A DNA stretch of 64,000 nucleotides from Halomonas sp. UBA3074 (GCF_002366715.1 NZ_DFBS01000049.1:1-64000); one strand, 5' to 3'; numbered from the stretch's first letter, positions 7,868-16,655 are shown. Notes: generated from the sequence alone by a model not told the origin. Program-made: numbers and translations.

Positions 7868-8410
7868 ATGTCCACTCTTCCTCTCTGGCTCGAACCCGTT
7901 GAGCGCTTAGTAGAGGCGGGTGGTGCGGTATTAGTGGTGCTCGCAATCGTGGCCGTATTGGTGTTTGCCATGGCCATGGAGCGCTGGTGGTACTACCGAA
8001 TTACCTGGCGCATTGCGCGGCATCAACTGCTACGCCGTTGGGCAGCGCGCAGCGATCACACCAGCTGGAGTGCTCGCACGCTGCGTCATGTATGGGCTGA
8101 GGCGCTGGTGGCTAGGCTGCGCAAGCCGTTGCCATGGCTGAAGCTACTGGTCGCACTTTGTCCGTTACTGGGCTTGTTAGGCACGGTAACCGGCATGATT
8201 AGTGTGTTTGACAGCCTGTCGTTAAGTGAAACACATCAAGCCCGCGCCATGGCCGATGGTGTGGCCCGGGCCACGCTACCAACGCTGACTGGCATGGCAA
8301 TCGCCGTGGTAGGGCTGTTATTTATTAGTCGTTTAGAGCACGTCATCCGTCGTGAAGACCAGCGGCTGCATGATCGCTTGGCGCGGGCACTGGAGGAGAG
8401 TGATGCGTAG
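7868..8410 (+). CDS. exbB: Biopolymer transport protein ExbB
   Basis: This 180-aa inner-membrane protein has three hydrophobic segments (about 19-38, 90-118, 135-155). Its TolQ/ExbB core reads LKLLVALCPLLGLLGTVTGM. With ExbD it forms the proton channel that powers TonB. It is shorter than E. coli ExbB and matches the ExbB2-type partner of TtpC operons. Its stop codon overlaps the start of exbD by eight bases. Confidence 0.9.
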   Translation: MSTLPLWLEPVERLVEAGGAVLVVLAIVAVLVFAMAMERWWYYRITWRIARHQLLRRWAARSDHTSWSARTLRHVWAEALVARLRKPLPWLKLLVALCPLLGLLGTVTGMISVFDSLSLSETHQARAMADGVARATLPTLTGMAIAVVGLLFISRLEHVIRREDQRLHDRLARALEESDA

Positions 8411-8810
8411 ACGCCGTTCTATAGATGCGACTGCTGAGAGCAATGAGGTGAATCTTACCCCCATGCTCGACGTGGTATTTATCATGCTGATTTTCTTTAT
8501 CGTCACCACCAGCTTTGTCAAAGAGAGCGGTGTCGAGATTGAGCGGCCGGAATCCAGCGCCGCCACCCCGCGTCCGGACGCTCAGGTGCTCGTGGCGATT
8601 TCCCCAGAAGGTGCGGTGTGGGTAGATGGCAGTCCCGTAGATGCCCACCGGGTCGGCCAACAGGTGGCCGATATGCTGAGTGACGATGGCTCGGTGGTTA
8701 TCCAGGCGGACCGTGAGTCTACCACCGGTCTTTTGATAGAGGTCATGGACCGCTTACGTGAAGCGGGCGTTGACAAAGTGGCGGTGGCGGCGAGTCGGAG
8801 TGGGCCATGA
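8403..8810 (+). CDS. exbD: Biopolymer transport protein ExbD
   Basis: This 135-aa protein has a short cytoplasmic N-terminus, the ExbD/TolR signature NLTPMLDVVFIMLIFFIVTT (about residues 17-36) with the conserved membrane Asp of MLDVV, and a periplasmic domain ending KVAVAASRS. ATG 8403 was chosen because it starts the RRRRS basic segment just before the membrane helix and overlaps the exbB stop. A longer in-frame reading would run deep into exbB. The next gene starts within its last codons (ATGA). Confidence 0.92.
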   Translation: MRRRRSIDATAESNEVNLTPMLDVVFIMLIFFIVTTSFVKESGVEIERPESSAATPRPDAQVLVAISPEGAVWVDGSPVDAHRVGQQVADMLSDDGSVVIQADRESTTGLLIEVMDRLREAGVDKVAVAASRSGP

Positions 8811-9565
8811 TGCGGCATCTGATGTCGTTACTCGGCGGCGTTGTGCTGGCGGTAGGCCTGTTCTGGCTGCTGGCCCAATTGGTTGCTCCCCCTGAGCAAG
8901 AGCCGGAGGAGCTGACGATGAGCATGGCGATGACCATGGTCGAAGCGCCGGAGGTTGCCCCCCAGCAGGAGGCGCCACCGCCTCAGCCGGTCGAAGCAGC
9001 GCCGCCACAAACGCCGCCGCCCATGCCGACTCCTGAGCCGCCTCCGGTCACCGAAAGCACGATTAGTTTGCCCGAGGTAGAGCTTCCGGAGCCCGTTGAG
9101 CCGGTTGAAATGGATAGTGAACTGCCTGAGCTTACCGAAGTGGAGCCGGAACCTGAACCTGCTCCAGAACCAGCGCCAGAGCCTGCGCCGAGAGAAGCAC
9201 CTGCAGAGCCAGCGCCCGCTGCTACAACGGCTGCGCAGAGTGAACCTGCTGAGCGTGAGGCAGCCCCAGCAGCTGAGCCCGCTCCCTCTAACGAACCGGT
9301 AAGTGTTGGCCAAGCCACACCGACCAGCAGGGTGAATCCAGCGTATCCAGCGCGCGCGCAACGGCGGGGTATGGAAGGATTTGTAGAAGTCGCCTTTATG
9401 ATTCGACGTGATGGCAGTGTCGATGCTTCTTCGATACGCATCACCAATGCGCAGCCGCGCCGGGTATTTGACGATGCTGCGAGGGAGGCTATTGCGCAGT
9501 GGCAGTTTGAATCCAGCAATCAGTTGCGCAATGCCACCCAGCGGATCGAGTTTCAGTTGAGGTAG
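8807..9565 (+). CDS. tonB: TonB energy-transducing protein
   Basis: This 252-aa protein has one N-terminal membrane helix (about 5-27), then a long Pro/Glu/Ala-rich periplasmic spacer (about 46-165, with PEPEPAPEPAPEPAP-type repeats). The C-terminal TonB domain begins at SRVNPAYPARAQRRGMEGFV and includes RDGSV and QWQFE. It transmits proton-motive force to outer-membrane receptors for iron complexes and similar cargo. No receptor gene lies in the window. The strongly acidic spacer fits a halophile-type protein. Confidence 0.93.
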   Translation: MMRHLMSLLGGVVLAVGLFWLLAQLVAPPEQEPEELTMSMAMTMVEAPEVAPQQEAPPPQPVEAAPPQTPPPMPTPEPPPVTESTISLPEVELPEPVEPVEMDSELPELTEVEPEPEPAPEPAPEPAPREAPAEPAPAATTAAQSEPAEREAAPAAEPAPSNEPVSVGQATPTSRVNPAYPARAQRRGMEGFVEVAFMIRRDGSVDASSIRITNAQPRRVFDDAAREAIAQWQFESSNQLRNATQRIEFQLR

Positions 9566-9567
9566 CT

Positions 9568-10629
9568 ATGAAGCGACTTTTAATTTTATTGCTAAGCATG
9601 TGGTCGTTTTCAACGCAGGCGAGCCCTGCGCTGCCTGGAGATATTATTGCTGATCTCAATGCGCTGCAGAGCCAGTTGCAAGAGGGCGCGCTCAGCAGTG
9701 TTATCGAACGTGCCACGGCCCAGGCAGAGCGGCTAGCTTCAGGGAATCAGTCTGATCAATGGGCGAGTGCCCTCTATCAGCAGCTTGCCGCGGGTGCCTT
9801 GGCGCGACAGGAGCAGCCTGCTGCGGCAGCGGATCGGCTGGCAATTGCCCGGGGGTTAAGTGGTGTGGATGACGATCAGGCTGCCCGCTGGCTGCGTGAA
9901 GAAGCTTCGCTGCGCCGTGCTGCCGGGCAGCGCGATCAGGCTATTGAACTTCTCACTGAATGGTTAGCCAGTCAGCAAGATGGTAATGCCGTTTGGCAGC
10001 TAACCCGCCTGCTGGCGCAGCAGGAGCGCTGGGAGGAAGCCGCCAACCGGCTCGAACAGGCACTGAGTGAGACAGCCGAGCTAACTGAAGCGCAGCAGGC
10101 GTTAACGTTGGCGATTTATCGCAATGCTGGGAAAAGTGAACAGGCTTTGGGTTGGCTGTTGGATGGATTGGATTCGCAAAGCGATCTCTCTGACTGGCGC
10201 CAAGCGGCGGGTCTTGCACAACAGGCAGGGCAGTCTGGTGTGGCCGCTGGTCTGTGGGAGATGGCGTGGCAGTTAGGTAAATTAACCGAGCCGAAAGATC
10301 GCTGGCTGTTGATCCAGCTTCATTTGGCAGGCGGCACGCCCGCACGAGCTGCTGAGCACCTTGAGCAGGCGCTAAATGGGGGCGATATTGTCCGCGATGA
10401 GTCAAATCTGCGTTTATTGGCGAGCGCTTGGCAGCAGGCTAAAGATGTTGAGAGAGCCCTGGATGCTTGGCAAGCCTTGGCGCAGCACACCCAGACAGCC
10501 ACCGACTGGCGGTCTTATGGGCAGCTAGCTTACGCCTGGGGTGAAAATGAGCAAGCGCAGCAAGCATTTGTACGTGCTGCAGAGCTAGGCGATGAAGAAG
10601 CCGCCCAATGGCTGGCCAGCTTCAACTAG
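9568..10629 (+). CDS. TPR-repeat periplasmic protein of the TonB operon
   Basis: This 353-aa protein has a signal peptide (MKRLLILLLSMWSFSTQA) and Ala/Leu/Gln-rich helical repeats with TPR spacing through to the end (for example EQAQQAFVRAAELGDEEAAQ). TPR proteins close many TtpC-type operons and probably act as a scaffold in the periplasm (inference). It starts two bases after the tonB stop, so it belongs to the same transcript. The stop lies 16 bases from the end of the convergent xthA gene, with no obvious terminator between them. Confidence 0.85.
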   Translation: MKRLLILLLSMWSFSTQASPALPGDIIADLNALQSQLQEGALSSVIERATAQAERLASGNQSDQWASALYQQLAAGALARQEQPAAAADRLAIARGLSGVDDDQAARWLREEASLRRAAGQRDQAIELLTEWLASQQDGNAVWQLTRLLAQQERWEEAANRLEQALSETAELTEAQQALTLAIYRNAGKSEQALGWLLDGLDSQSDLSDWRQAAGLAQQAGQSGVAAGLWEMAWQLGKLTEPKDRWLLIQLHLAGGTPARAAEHLEQALNGGDIVRDESNLRLLASAWQQAKDVERALDAWQALAQHTQTATDWRSYGQLAYAWGENEQAQQAFVRAAELGDEEAAQWLASFN

Positions 10630-10645
10630 GTGTTTGTGTTAAGGG

Positions 10646-11473
10646 CTACGGCTTGAGCGTAAGCGCAAAATCGCTCCAGGTTGGCGCATGGTCCGAGGGG
10701 CGCTCCATGGCGCGCAGTTCGTAATCGATACCGGCAGCGGTGGCCTTTTCGGCGAGTGTCTGGGTAACGAGAATATAGTCGATACGCAGGCCGCGCTTGG
10801 GTTCTTGGTTGAAGCCTTTAGAACGGTAATCAAACCAGCTGAAACGGTCATCACCCTGCGGATAATGGAGGCGGTAGCTGTCCGTTAGTCCCCACGCTTT
10901 GATGCCCTCAAGCCATTCGCGCTCGATAGGCTGAAAGCTGGTTTTGCCTTCGCGCAACCACCGCTTGCGATTGGCCTCGCCAATACCAATGTCCTGATCT
11001 TCCGGCGAGATATTAAAGTCGCCCATGATGGCCAACCGCTCGTCAGGGCGGTACTGCTCGTTGAGAAGTCGCGCTAGCTGGCCATAGAAGTGCTTTTTAT
11101 TGGGAAATTTGGTCGGGTGAGTGACGTTTTCGCCCTGCGGAAAATAGCCGTTCCATACGGTTACGGCTTCACCATCGTCTGCCAGCAGGCGGACGCCGAT
11201 CATGCGGCGCTGAGCGTCCTCTTCGTCATCCGGAAAGCCGTAAAACACTTCCTGGGGCGCCTGGCGACACATTATGGCAACGCCGTAATGACCCTTTTGG
11301 CCATGATAAAAGACGTGATAGCCCATGGCTTCTACATCGGCAATCGGAAACTCGCTATCCTGCACCTTGGTTTCTTGCAGACCAATCACGTCCGGCTGCT
11401 GGGTGTCGATCAATGCCTGCAGTTGATGAAGCCTTGCTCGGATGCCATTAATGTTGAACGAAACCAAACGCAT
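10646..11473 (-). CDS. xthA: Exodeoxyribonuclease III
   Basis: This 275-aa EEP-family nuclease cuts DNA at abasic sites and removes blocked 3' ends in base excision repair. Catalytic motifs are seen: GLQETK (metal-binding Glu), YFPQG, MGDFNISPED (Asp and Asn), RIDYI, and SDHAPTW (catalytic Asp-His). The length is slightly above E. coli XthA. Its ATG overlaps the TAA of the upstream small basic gene by one base (TAATG), indicating coupled translation. Confidence 0.94.
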   Translation of the reverse strand: MRLVSFNINGIRARLHQLQALIDTQQPDVIGLQETKVQDSEFPIADVEAMGYHVFYHGQKGHYGVAIMCRQAPQEVFYGFPDDEEDAQRRMIGVRLLADDGEAVTVWNGYFPQGENVTHPTKFPNKKHFYGQLARLLNEQYRPDERLAIMGDFNISPEDQDIGIGEANRKRWLREGKTSFQPIEREWLEGIKAWGLTDSYRLHYPQGDDRFSWFDYRSKGFNQEPKRGLRIDYILVTQTLAEKATAAGIDYELRAMERPSDHAPTWSDFALTLKP

Positions 11474-11727
11474 TATGAATCGCTCCCCTTGGGGTTGTTG
11501 GATTCACTGCTTTTGTCAGGGTGTATGGCAATATCCTGCCCACTCTGTTGGCGAGCGAGCTTTCTCACCGCCTGGAGTTTGCGCTGCTGCTGCTTTTTCG
11601 CTACAAAGCGGCGCGAAGGGGCGACTTGGTCGGGATTGTCGTGGCGCCATTTTTTATAATCTTTCCGCCGACCGGTACGAATAGTTACCTTATCGGCCAG
11701 TGAACGAGTTTTTTTCTTACGCGTCAT
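11473..11727 (-). CDS. Small basic protein of unknown function, coupled to xthA
   Basis: This 84-aa protein is very rich in Lys and Arg over residues 1-57 (MTRKKKTRSLADK, RTGRRKDYKKW, KKQQQRKLQ) and has a polar, Ser/Asp/Asn-rich tail. It has no signal peptide or membrane segment. The charge suggests contact with nucleic acid or the ribosome, but I do not recognise the family. A YihI-like GTPase-activator relationship was considered and cannot be supported. The start has a good ribosome site (AAGGAGCG) and the stop overlaps the xthA start, which supports it being a real gene. Confidence 0.72.
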   Translation of the reverse strand: MTRKKKTRSLADKVTIRTGRRKDYKKWRHDNPDQVAPSRRFVAKKQQQRKLQAVRKLARQQSGQDIAIHPDKSSESNNPKGSDS

Positions 11728-11871
11728 GTCGCGCTCCTTACGTCGATTTGACGGCTATTCTAACAGGCCTTGGGACTCCTTCGACAGCAGGACGCGCTCT
11801 TATCGCCAAGCCCTGGTACAATGCGCACGTCAAGAAGCCAACTTCCACAGCAATGGACAGATAGACAGCCT

Positions 11872-13146
11872 ATGAGCGAGTCGGAACAGACCACAGCACC
11901 GGCCCAGAACCGCAAGCCAAAACGCCGCCGTCGTAAACCGCGTCGTCGCCAGTCGAACTGGGATCTTCGTCAGTTTCAGGTGCCCGCCGTGGCCGGCAAG
12001 TGGCGCTTTCATGACTTTGATCTGCCGCTGCCTTTAATGCGCGCTATTCACGCCCAAGGGTTTGAGTACTGCACACCTATCCAAGCGGAGGCCCTGCGCC
12101 ATACGCTATTAGGTGGCGACATTGTCGGCAAAGCGCAAACGGGAACCGGTAAAACCGCGGCCTTTTTGATCTCGGTGATGGCTTATTTCTTGGAAGAGCC
12201 AACCCCCAATGGTCAAAAGCCGGGGGCGCCGCGTGCGTTAATTATCGCACCTACCCGCGAGCTGGCACTGCAGATCGAAAAAGATGCTAAAGCACTAGCG
12301 CGCTTTACCCAGCTGAATGTGGCAAGCGTGGTCGGCGGTATGGACTACCAGAAGCAGCGTGAAAGCTTGGGTAGTAAGATCGACATCCTGGTGGCAACCC
12401 CAGGGCGCCTGTTGGATTTCCATCAGAAGCGCGATATCGACCTCAATGAAGTCGAAGTGTTGGTGTTAGATGAAGCCGACCGCATGTTGTCGATGGGCTT
12501 TATCCCTGATGTGAAGCGAATCATTCGCTACACGCCGAAGAAAGAGGAGCGCCAGACCTTCCTCTTCTCGGCCACCTTTACTGACGATATTTTGAACCTT
12601 GCCAGCCAGTGGACGCTCGAACCAGCCCATGTTGAGATCGAAGTGACCGTTGAGAATCAGGCGGATATCGATCAGCGCGTGTACATGGTGTCTGATGATG
12701 ACAAGCAACGCTTGCTGGTGAACCTGCTTCAGCAAGAGAGCTTTGAGCGCGTCATGGTGTTCGGTAACCGCCGTGATTTGGTGCGCAAGTTAGACGACGT
12801 GCTCAAGAAAGCCGGCGTTAGCGTCGCGATGTTGTCTGGTGATGTGCCCCAGAATCAGCGTATCAAAACACTCGAAAGCTTCCGTGAAGGCGAGATCCAG
12901 GTGTTAGTTGCGACTGACGTTGCTGGTCGTGGCATCCATATTGAAGACGTGAGTCACGTGATCAATTACACCTTACCGGAAGACCCGGAAGACTACGTAC
13001 ACCGTATCGGTCGTACCGGTCGAGCGGGCGCCAAGGGTGTGTCGATTAGCTTCGTCGGCGAAGAGGATGCGTTCTCGCTGCCGGAAATCGAGCGCTATAT
13101 CAACGACAAGCTACCCTGCGTGCATCCGCCGGAAGGTATGCTCTAA
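11872..13146 (+). CDS. rhlB: DEAD-box ATP-dependent RNA helicase RhlB
   Basis: This 424-aa protein has a basic N-terminal leader (KPKRRRRKPRRRQ), then the Q motif (FHDFDLPL to YCTPIQ) and motif I AQTGTGKT. DEAD appears as VLDEADRM, followed by SAT, ATDVAGRGIH and HRIGRTGRAG. The order and length match RhlB, the RNA helicase of degradosomes. The start MSESEQ at 11872 is preferred over in-frame ATGs further upstream, which add an unconserved stretch. The stop is five bases before dinG, so the two helicases share a transcript. Confidence 0.88.
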   Translation: MSESEQTTAPAQNRKPKRRRRKPRRRQSNWDLRQFQVPAVAGKWRFHDFDLPLPLMRAIHAQGFEYCTPIQAEALRHTLLGGDIVGKAQTGTGKTAAFLISVMAYFLEEPTPNGQKPGAPRALIIAPTRELALQIEKDAKALARFTQLNVASVVGGMDYQKQRESLGSKIDILVATPGRLLDFHQKRDIDLNEVEVLVLDEADRMLSMGFIPDVKRIIRYTPKKEERQTFLFSATFTDDILNLASQWTLEPAHVEIEVTVENQADIDQRVYMVSDDDKQRLLVNLLQQESFERVMVFGNRRDLVRKLDDVLKKAGVSVAMLSGDVPQNQRIKTLESFREGEIQVLVATDVAGRGIHIEDVSHVINYTLPEDPEDYVHRIGRTGRAGAKGVSISFVGEEDAFSLPEIERYINDKLPCVHPPEGML

Positions 13147-13151
13147 CCCGC

Positions 13152-15281
13152 ATGCTCGATACTGCCCTCAAAAGCGAAATTCAAGACGCTTACCGTCGCG
13201 TGGTGGACACCCTTGAGCTGACCCCACGCTACGGACAGCGCATGATGATCGCCGAAATCGCCCGTACGCTGGGTAATATAGAGAGCGACAACGAAGGCAA
13301 GCGCACGAGTGATACCCACGTCTGTGTGCTGGAAGCGGGCACTGGTACGGGGAAAACCCTGGCTTATCTGATCGCCGCTTTGCCGATCGCCAAGGCGCGG
13401 GGCAAACGGCTGATCATTTCAACGGCTACGGTCGCTCTTCAAGAGCAGGTTCTCAATCAGGATTTGCCCTCTCTTGCTAGCCACAGCGGCATTGCCTTTC
13501 GCTATGCATTAGCCAAAGGGCGGGGTCGCTATGTGTGCGTGGCGCGTCTGGATCAGGCGCTCGAAGGCACTGAGCCTAACCCAACGCTGTCGCTGTTCGA
13601 GCAGTCGCTGCAAACACAAAGTAGTGACTTCACCGTGATTGCCAGCGATATGGCCCAGGCCTATGGCCAGGGCGAGTGGGAAGGAGACCGTGACAATTGG
13701 CCAGAAGCGATTGAGGATTCCCACTGGCGGCGGCTGACGGTGGACCATCGCCAGTGCACGGGCAGGCGCTGCGGGCACTTCGGTGCCTGCGCGTTTTTCC
13801 GTTCCCGCCGTGAGCTTGAGAACGCTGACGTTATCGTCGCCAACCACGACCTAGTGTTAGCTGACTTGGCCTTGGGCGGCGGCGCTATTCTCCCCGATCC
13901 GGCGGACTGCATCTTTGTGTTTGATGAAGGGCACCATCTGCCCGAAAAGGCGCTCTCCCACTTTGCCCACCGTTTTGCGGTACACGGCTGTTTACGCTGG
14001 CTGAAAACGCTAAAAAGCAGTTTGACCGATCTTCATCAAGCGTTGGCGATTCAACCCACGGTGTCCCGCCTATTAGTGAGTTTGCCGGAGCTGATTCATA
14101 ATCTGGAACCCGCGCTAGGCGATGTGTTCAGCATGGGGCATCAACTGGCGGACAGGCCCAACGGCCTAGCCGATGAAGAGGCGACTCACCAATCGCGGTT
14201 TGAAAAAGGTCAGGTGCCCGACGCGTTGCGTGAGCAGGCACAGCAGCTGCTGGTGATGTTCGCGTCGCTTTCACGCTGCTTGGAAAGCATCAGCGATATC
14301 CTGCGCGAAAGCCTAGATCCCGATAAGCAAACCGGTCTTGATCGTGAGCAAGCGGAGACCTGGTTGCCGCTGGTGGCGCTGCTTCATGGGCGTGCGTTAG
14401 AGGCGCATGCCTTGTGGCAGGCGTTTAGTGAACAGGATGTCGCTAACGAGGCGCCTAGCGCCCGTTGGATAACCTTGAGCCGGGTAGGGGGGGAGCCGGA
14501 AGTTGAGTTTTCGGCTAGTCCCGTTTCAGCCGCGCATACGCTGGCGAAGCATTTGTGGGGTCGCTGTCATGGGGCGGTGGTCACCTCGGCCACCCTGACG
14601 GCCTTGGGTCGTTTTGAGCGTCTGCAGGAGCGTGCCGGGTTAGCCAATCGTTATCGCTACCAGGCTTTGCCGAGCCCCTTTGATTACGCCAACGCCGTGC
14701 TGCGCGTGCCTAAGGAAGCCACCGATCCTGGCGACCGAGATGCGCATGAGCGCGCGATCGTGTCGTTTGTATCACAGCTAGCGGATACGGAAGCAGCACT
14801 GGTACTCTTTTCGTCCCGTGCGCAGCTTCGCGCGGTAGACAAGGCCTTGCCTGCCGAGATTAAGGCGCGAGTGTTAGCTCAGGATGCACTCCCCAAGCGT
14901 GAATTGATCGAGCGGCATCGGGCGGCGGTTGACCGGGGTGAGGGCAGTATCATCTTTGGCTTAGCGAGCTTTGCCGAGGGCATAGATCTTCCCGGCGACT
15001 ATTTGACGCACGTGGTGATTACGCGGCTCCCCTTTGCGGTGCCTGACGACCCCGTGGGTGCGACGTTAGCGGAGTGGATAGAGAGCCAGGGCGGCAATGC
15101 GTTTATGCGTATTAGTGTGCCAGATGCGTCTATCAAGCTGGTGCAGGCCTGCGGGCGCTTGATTCGCAAAGAGAGTGATCGAGGAACGATTACCTTGCTG
15201 GATAAGCGGGTGATCACCCGACGCTATGGGCAAGCACTGCTGGACGCACTGCCGCCATTCCGGCGTGAAATTAGTCGCTAG
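13152..15281 (+). CDS. dinG: ATP-dependent DNA helicase DinG
   Basis: This 709-aa superfamily 2 XPD/DinG-type 5'-3' helicase has Walker A EAGTGTGKT near residues 62-70. Four iron-sulfur cysteines are seen (GRYVCV, then QCTGRRCGHFGACAFF). The DEGHH box appears as VFDEGHHL, and the C-terminal motif is QACGRLIRKESD. The family unwinds R-loops, D-loops and forked DNA during repair and replication-transcription conflicts. It is co-oriented with and immediately after rhlB. It ends just before the terminator of the convergent DAHP synthase gene. Confidence 0.92.
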   Translation: MLDTALKSEIQDAYRRVVDTLELTPRYGQRMMIAEIARTLGNIESDNEGKRTSDTHVCVLEAGTGTGKTLAYLIAALPIAKARGKRLIISTATVALQEQVLNQDLPSLASHSGIAFRYALAKGRGRYVCVARLDQALEGTEPNPTLSLFEQSLQTQSSDFTVIASDMAQAYGQGEWEGDRDNWPEAIEDSHWRRLTVDHRQCTGRRCGHFGACAFFRSRRELENADVIVANHDLVLADLALGGGAILPDPADCIFVFDEGHHLPEKALSHFAHRFAVHGCLRWLKTLKSSLTDLHQALAIQPTVSRLLVSLPELIHNLEPALGDVFSMGHQLADRPNGLADEEATHQSRFEKGQVPDALREQAQQLLVMFASLSRCLESISDILRESLDPDKQTGLDREQAETWLPLVALLHGRALEAHALWQAFSEQDVANEAPSARWITLSRVGGEPEVEFSASPVSAAHTLAKHLWGRCHGAVVTSATLTALGRFERLQERAGLANRYRYQALPSPFDYANAVLRVPKEATDPGDRDAHERAIVSFVSQLADTEAALVLFSSRAQLRAVDKALPAEIKARVLAQDALPKRELIERHRAAVDRGEGSIIFGLASFAEGIDLPGDYLTHVVITRLPFAVPDDPVGATLAEWIESQGGNAFMRISVPDASIKLVQACGRLIRKESDRGTITLLDKRVITRRYGQALLDALPPFRREISR

Positions 15282-15309
15282 CGGGTTATCCGATGTGCTG
15301 GGAAACAAC

Positions 15310-15333
15310 AAAAAACCCCGCCTTAGCGGGGTT
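15310..15333 (-). terminator. Rho-independent terminator of the DAHP synthase gene
   Basis: Read on the minus strand, AACCCCGC pairs with GCGGGGTT around a 4-base loop (15314-15333), and the minus-strand 3' side continues as a T tract (A run at 15309-15315 on the plus strand). Confidence 0.85.
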
Positions 15334-15339
15334 GGCGAC

Positions 15340-16416
15340 CTACTTGGCGATGCGCTTGGCTAGCGTCTCGGCTAGTTTGGTGTTCATGCGCTTGAAGGTT
15401 TCCACCGTGGTGTCCCAGTCAATGCAGGCATCGGTGATCGAGACGCCGTACTGCAACTGGCTAAGGTCTTGCGGCAGCTTTTGGTTGCCCCAGCCAATAT
15501 TGGATTCAACCATGAGGCCGATTATGGAGGTGTTACCTTCCAAGATTTGGTTGGTGACGTTTTCCAGCACCAGTGGCTGTAACGCAGCATCTTTATTGGA
15601 GTTGGCGTGGGAGCAGTCAATCATGATATTGGGCGATAGCTTGGCTTTCTCGAGTTCCCGCTCTGACAGGGCTACGCTGACGCTGTCATAATTGGGCTTG
15701 CCGTTGCCGCCGCGCAGAACCACATGGCCATAGGCATTGCCGCGGGTACGAATAATCGCTACCTGGCCTGCTTGGTTAATGCCCAGAAAGTTGTGCGGGC
15801 TGGCCACGGACTGAAGCGCGTTAATCGCCACGTCTAAGCTGCCGTCGGTACCGTTTTTAAAGCCGACGGGGCAGGAGAGGCCAGAGGCCATTTCACGATG
15901 CGTTTGTGATTCGGTAGTGCGCGCGCCAATCGCTGACCAGCTAATGCAGTCCTGTAGATACTGGGGCGAAATAGGGTCTAGGGCTTCGGTAGCTAATGGT
16001 AGGCCCAGTTCAACCAAGTCGACCAGTAGTTTGCGAGCGATGTGTAAGCCTTCATCAATCTCGAACGAGTCGTTAAGGTGAGGGTCATTAATCAAGCCTT
16101 TCCAGCCGACGGTGGTGCGCGGTTTTTCAAAATAGACGCGCATCACGATATACAGGCTGTCGCTGACTTGATCGGCCAGTGTGCGGAGGCGGCGAGCATA
16201 ATCGAGCGCTGCTTCCACATCGTGAATCGAGCAAGGGCCTACGACTACCAGCAGTCGCGGATCGTTGCCATCCAGGATATTCTGAATGGTTTGGCGACCC
16301 TCGATAACCGTGCGCTCTGCTGCCTCGGTCAACGGTACTGCGTTTTTGAGCGCTTCTGGCGTGGTAAGAACGTCTTGAGCGAGGACGTTAAGGTTATTAA
16401 CCTGCTGTTCTGACAT
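15340..16416 (-). CDS. aroF: 3-deoxy-7-phosphoheptulonate (DAHP) synthase, class I
   Basis: This 358-aa enzyme condenses phosphoenolpyruvate and erythrose 4-phosphate, the first step of the shikimate pathway. Family motifs are seen: LLVVVGPCSIHD (near 55-66), the metal and PEP site around MRVYFEKPRTTVGWKG, ATEALDPISPQYL, and IMIDCSHANSNKD. It is of the AroF/G/H type. Which aromatic amino acid inhibits it cannot be decided from the sequence, so the symbol is approximate. It stands alone, transcribed away from rpoE. Confidence 0.88.
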   Translation of the reverse strand: MSEQQVNNLNVLAQDVLTTPEALKNAVPLTEAAERTVIEGRQTIQNILDGNDPRLLVVVGPCSIHDVEAALDYARRLRTLADQVSDSLYIVMRVYFEKPRTTVGWKGLINDPHLNDSFEIDEGLHIARKLLVDLVELGLPLATEALDPISPQYLQDCISWSAIGARTTESQTHREMASGLSCPVGFKNGTDGSLDVAINALQSVASPHNFLGINQAGQVAIIRTRGNAYGHVVLRGGNGKPNYDSVSVALSERELEKAKLSPNIMIDCSHANSNKDAALQPLVLENVTNQILEGNTSIIGLMVESNIGWGNQKLPQDLSQLQYGVSITDACIDWDTTVETFKRMNTKLAETLAKRIAK

Positions 16417-16511
16417 CTTGCTACCTGTGCTTGCGTAATGGCCGGAAAAGAGAAGGGCGATAAAAGTGGCGTCTACTATCGCTTGTCGAGTAGGTAAAAA
16501 TCAATTGTTGT

Positions 16512-16540
16512 GGAACTATAGCCGCATCAAAAGTGTCAGC
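16512..16540 (+). promoter_or_regulatory. Possible sigma-E type promoter upstream of rpoE
   Basis: GGAACTA (16512-16518) followed after 17 bases by TCAGC (16536-16540) resembles the GAACTT-16/17-TCTGA promoter of the RpoE/AlgU class, with a weak -10. RpoE genes are commonly autoregulated. It lies about 290 bases before rpoE, beyond the tandem repeats, so the assignment is tentative. Confidence 0.3.
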
Positions 16541-16596
16541 CGCAGGGTTTTGCGAAAGGCGGTAAGCAGTTGATGTGCTTTAAAGAACGCGCAACA

Positions 16597-16655
16597 CTGG
16601 GCTCTGTCTTTAAAATCTGGGCCCTGTCGTTAAAACTGGGTTCTGTCGTTAAAAA
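16597..16655 (+). repeat. Three imperfect 19-20 bp tandem repeats in the rpoE leader
   Basis: The units are CTGGGCTCTGTCTTTAAAAT (16597-16616), CTGGGCCCTGTCGTTAAAA (16617-16635) and CTGGGTTCTGTCGTTAAAAA (16636-16655). A shorter echo, CCGTTAAAAT, follows near 16662-16671. The roughly 20-bp period is two DNA helix turns, so equivalent bases face the same side, as expected for clustered protein binding sites. The function is unknown. Confidence 0.8.

Noticed and set aside
8828..9519. Two long minus-strand frames (about 177 and 178 codons) opposite tonB
   Set aside because: They mirror the repetitive Pro/Glu/Ala-rich spacer of TonB and read as low-complexity Gly/Ser or Arg/Leu sequence without a ribosome site.
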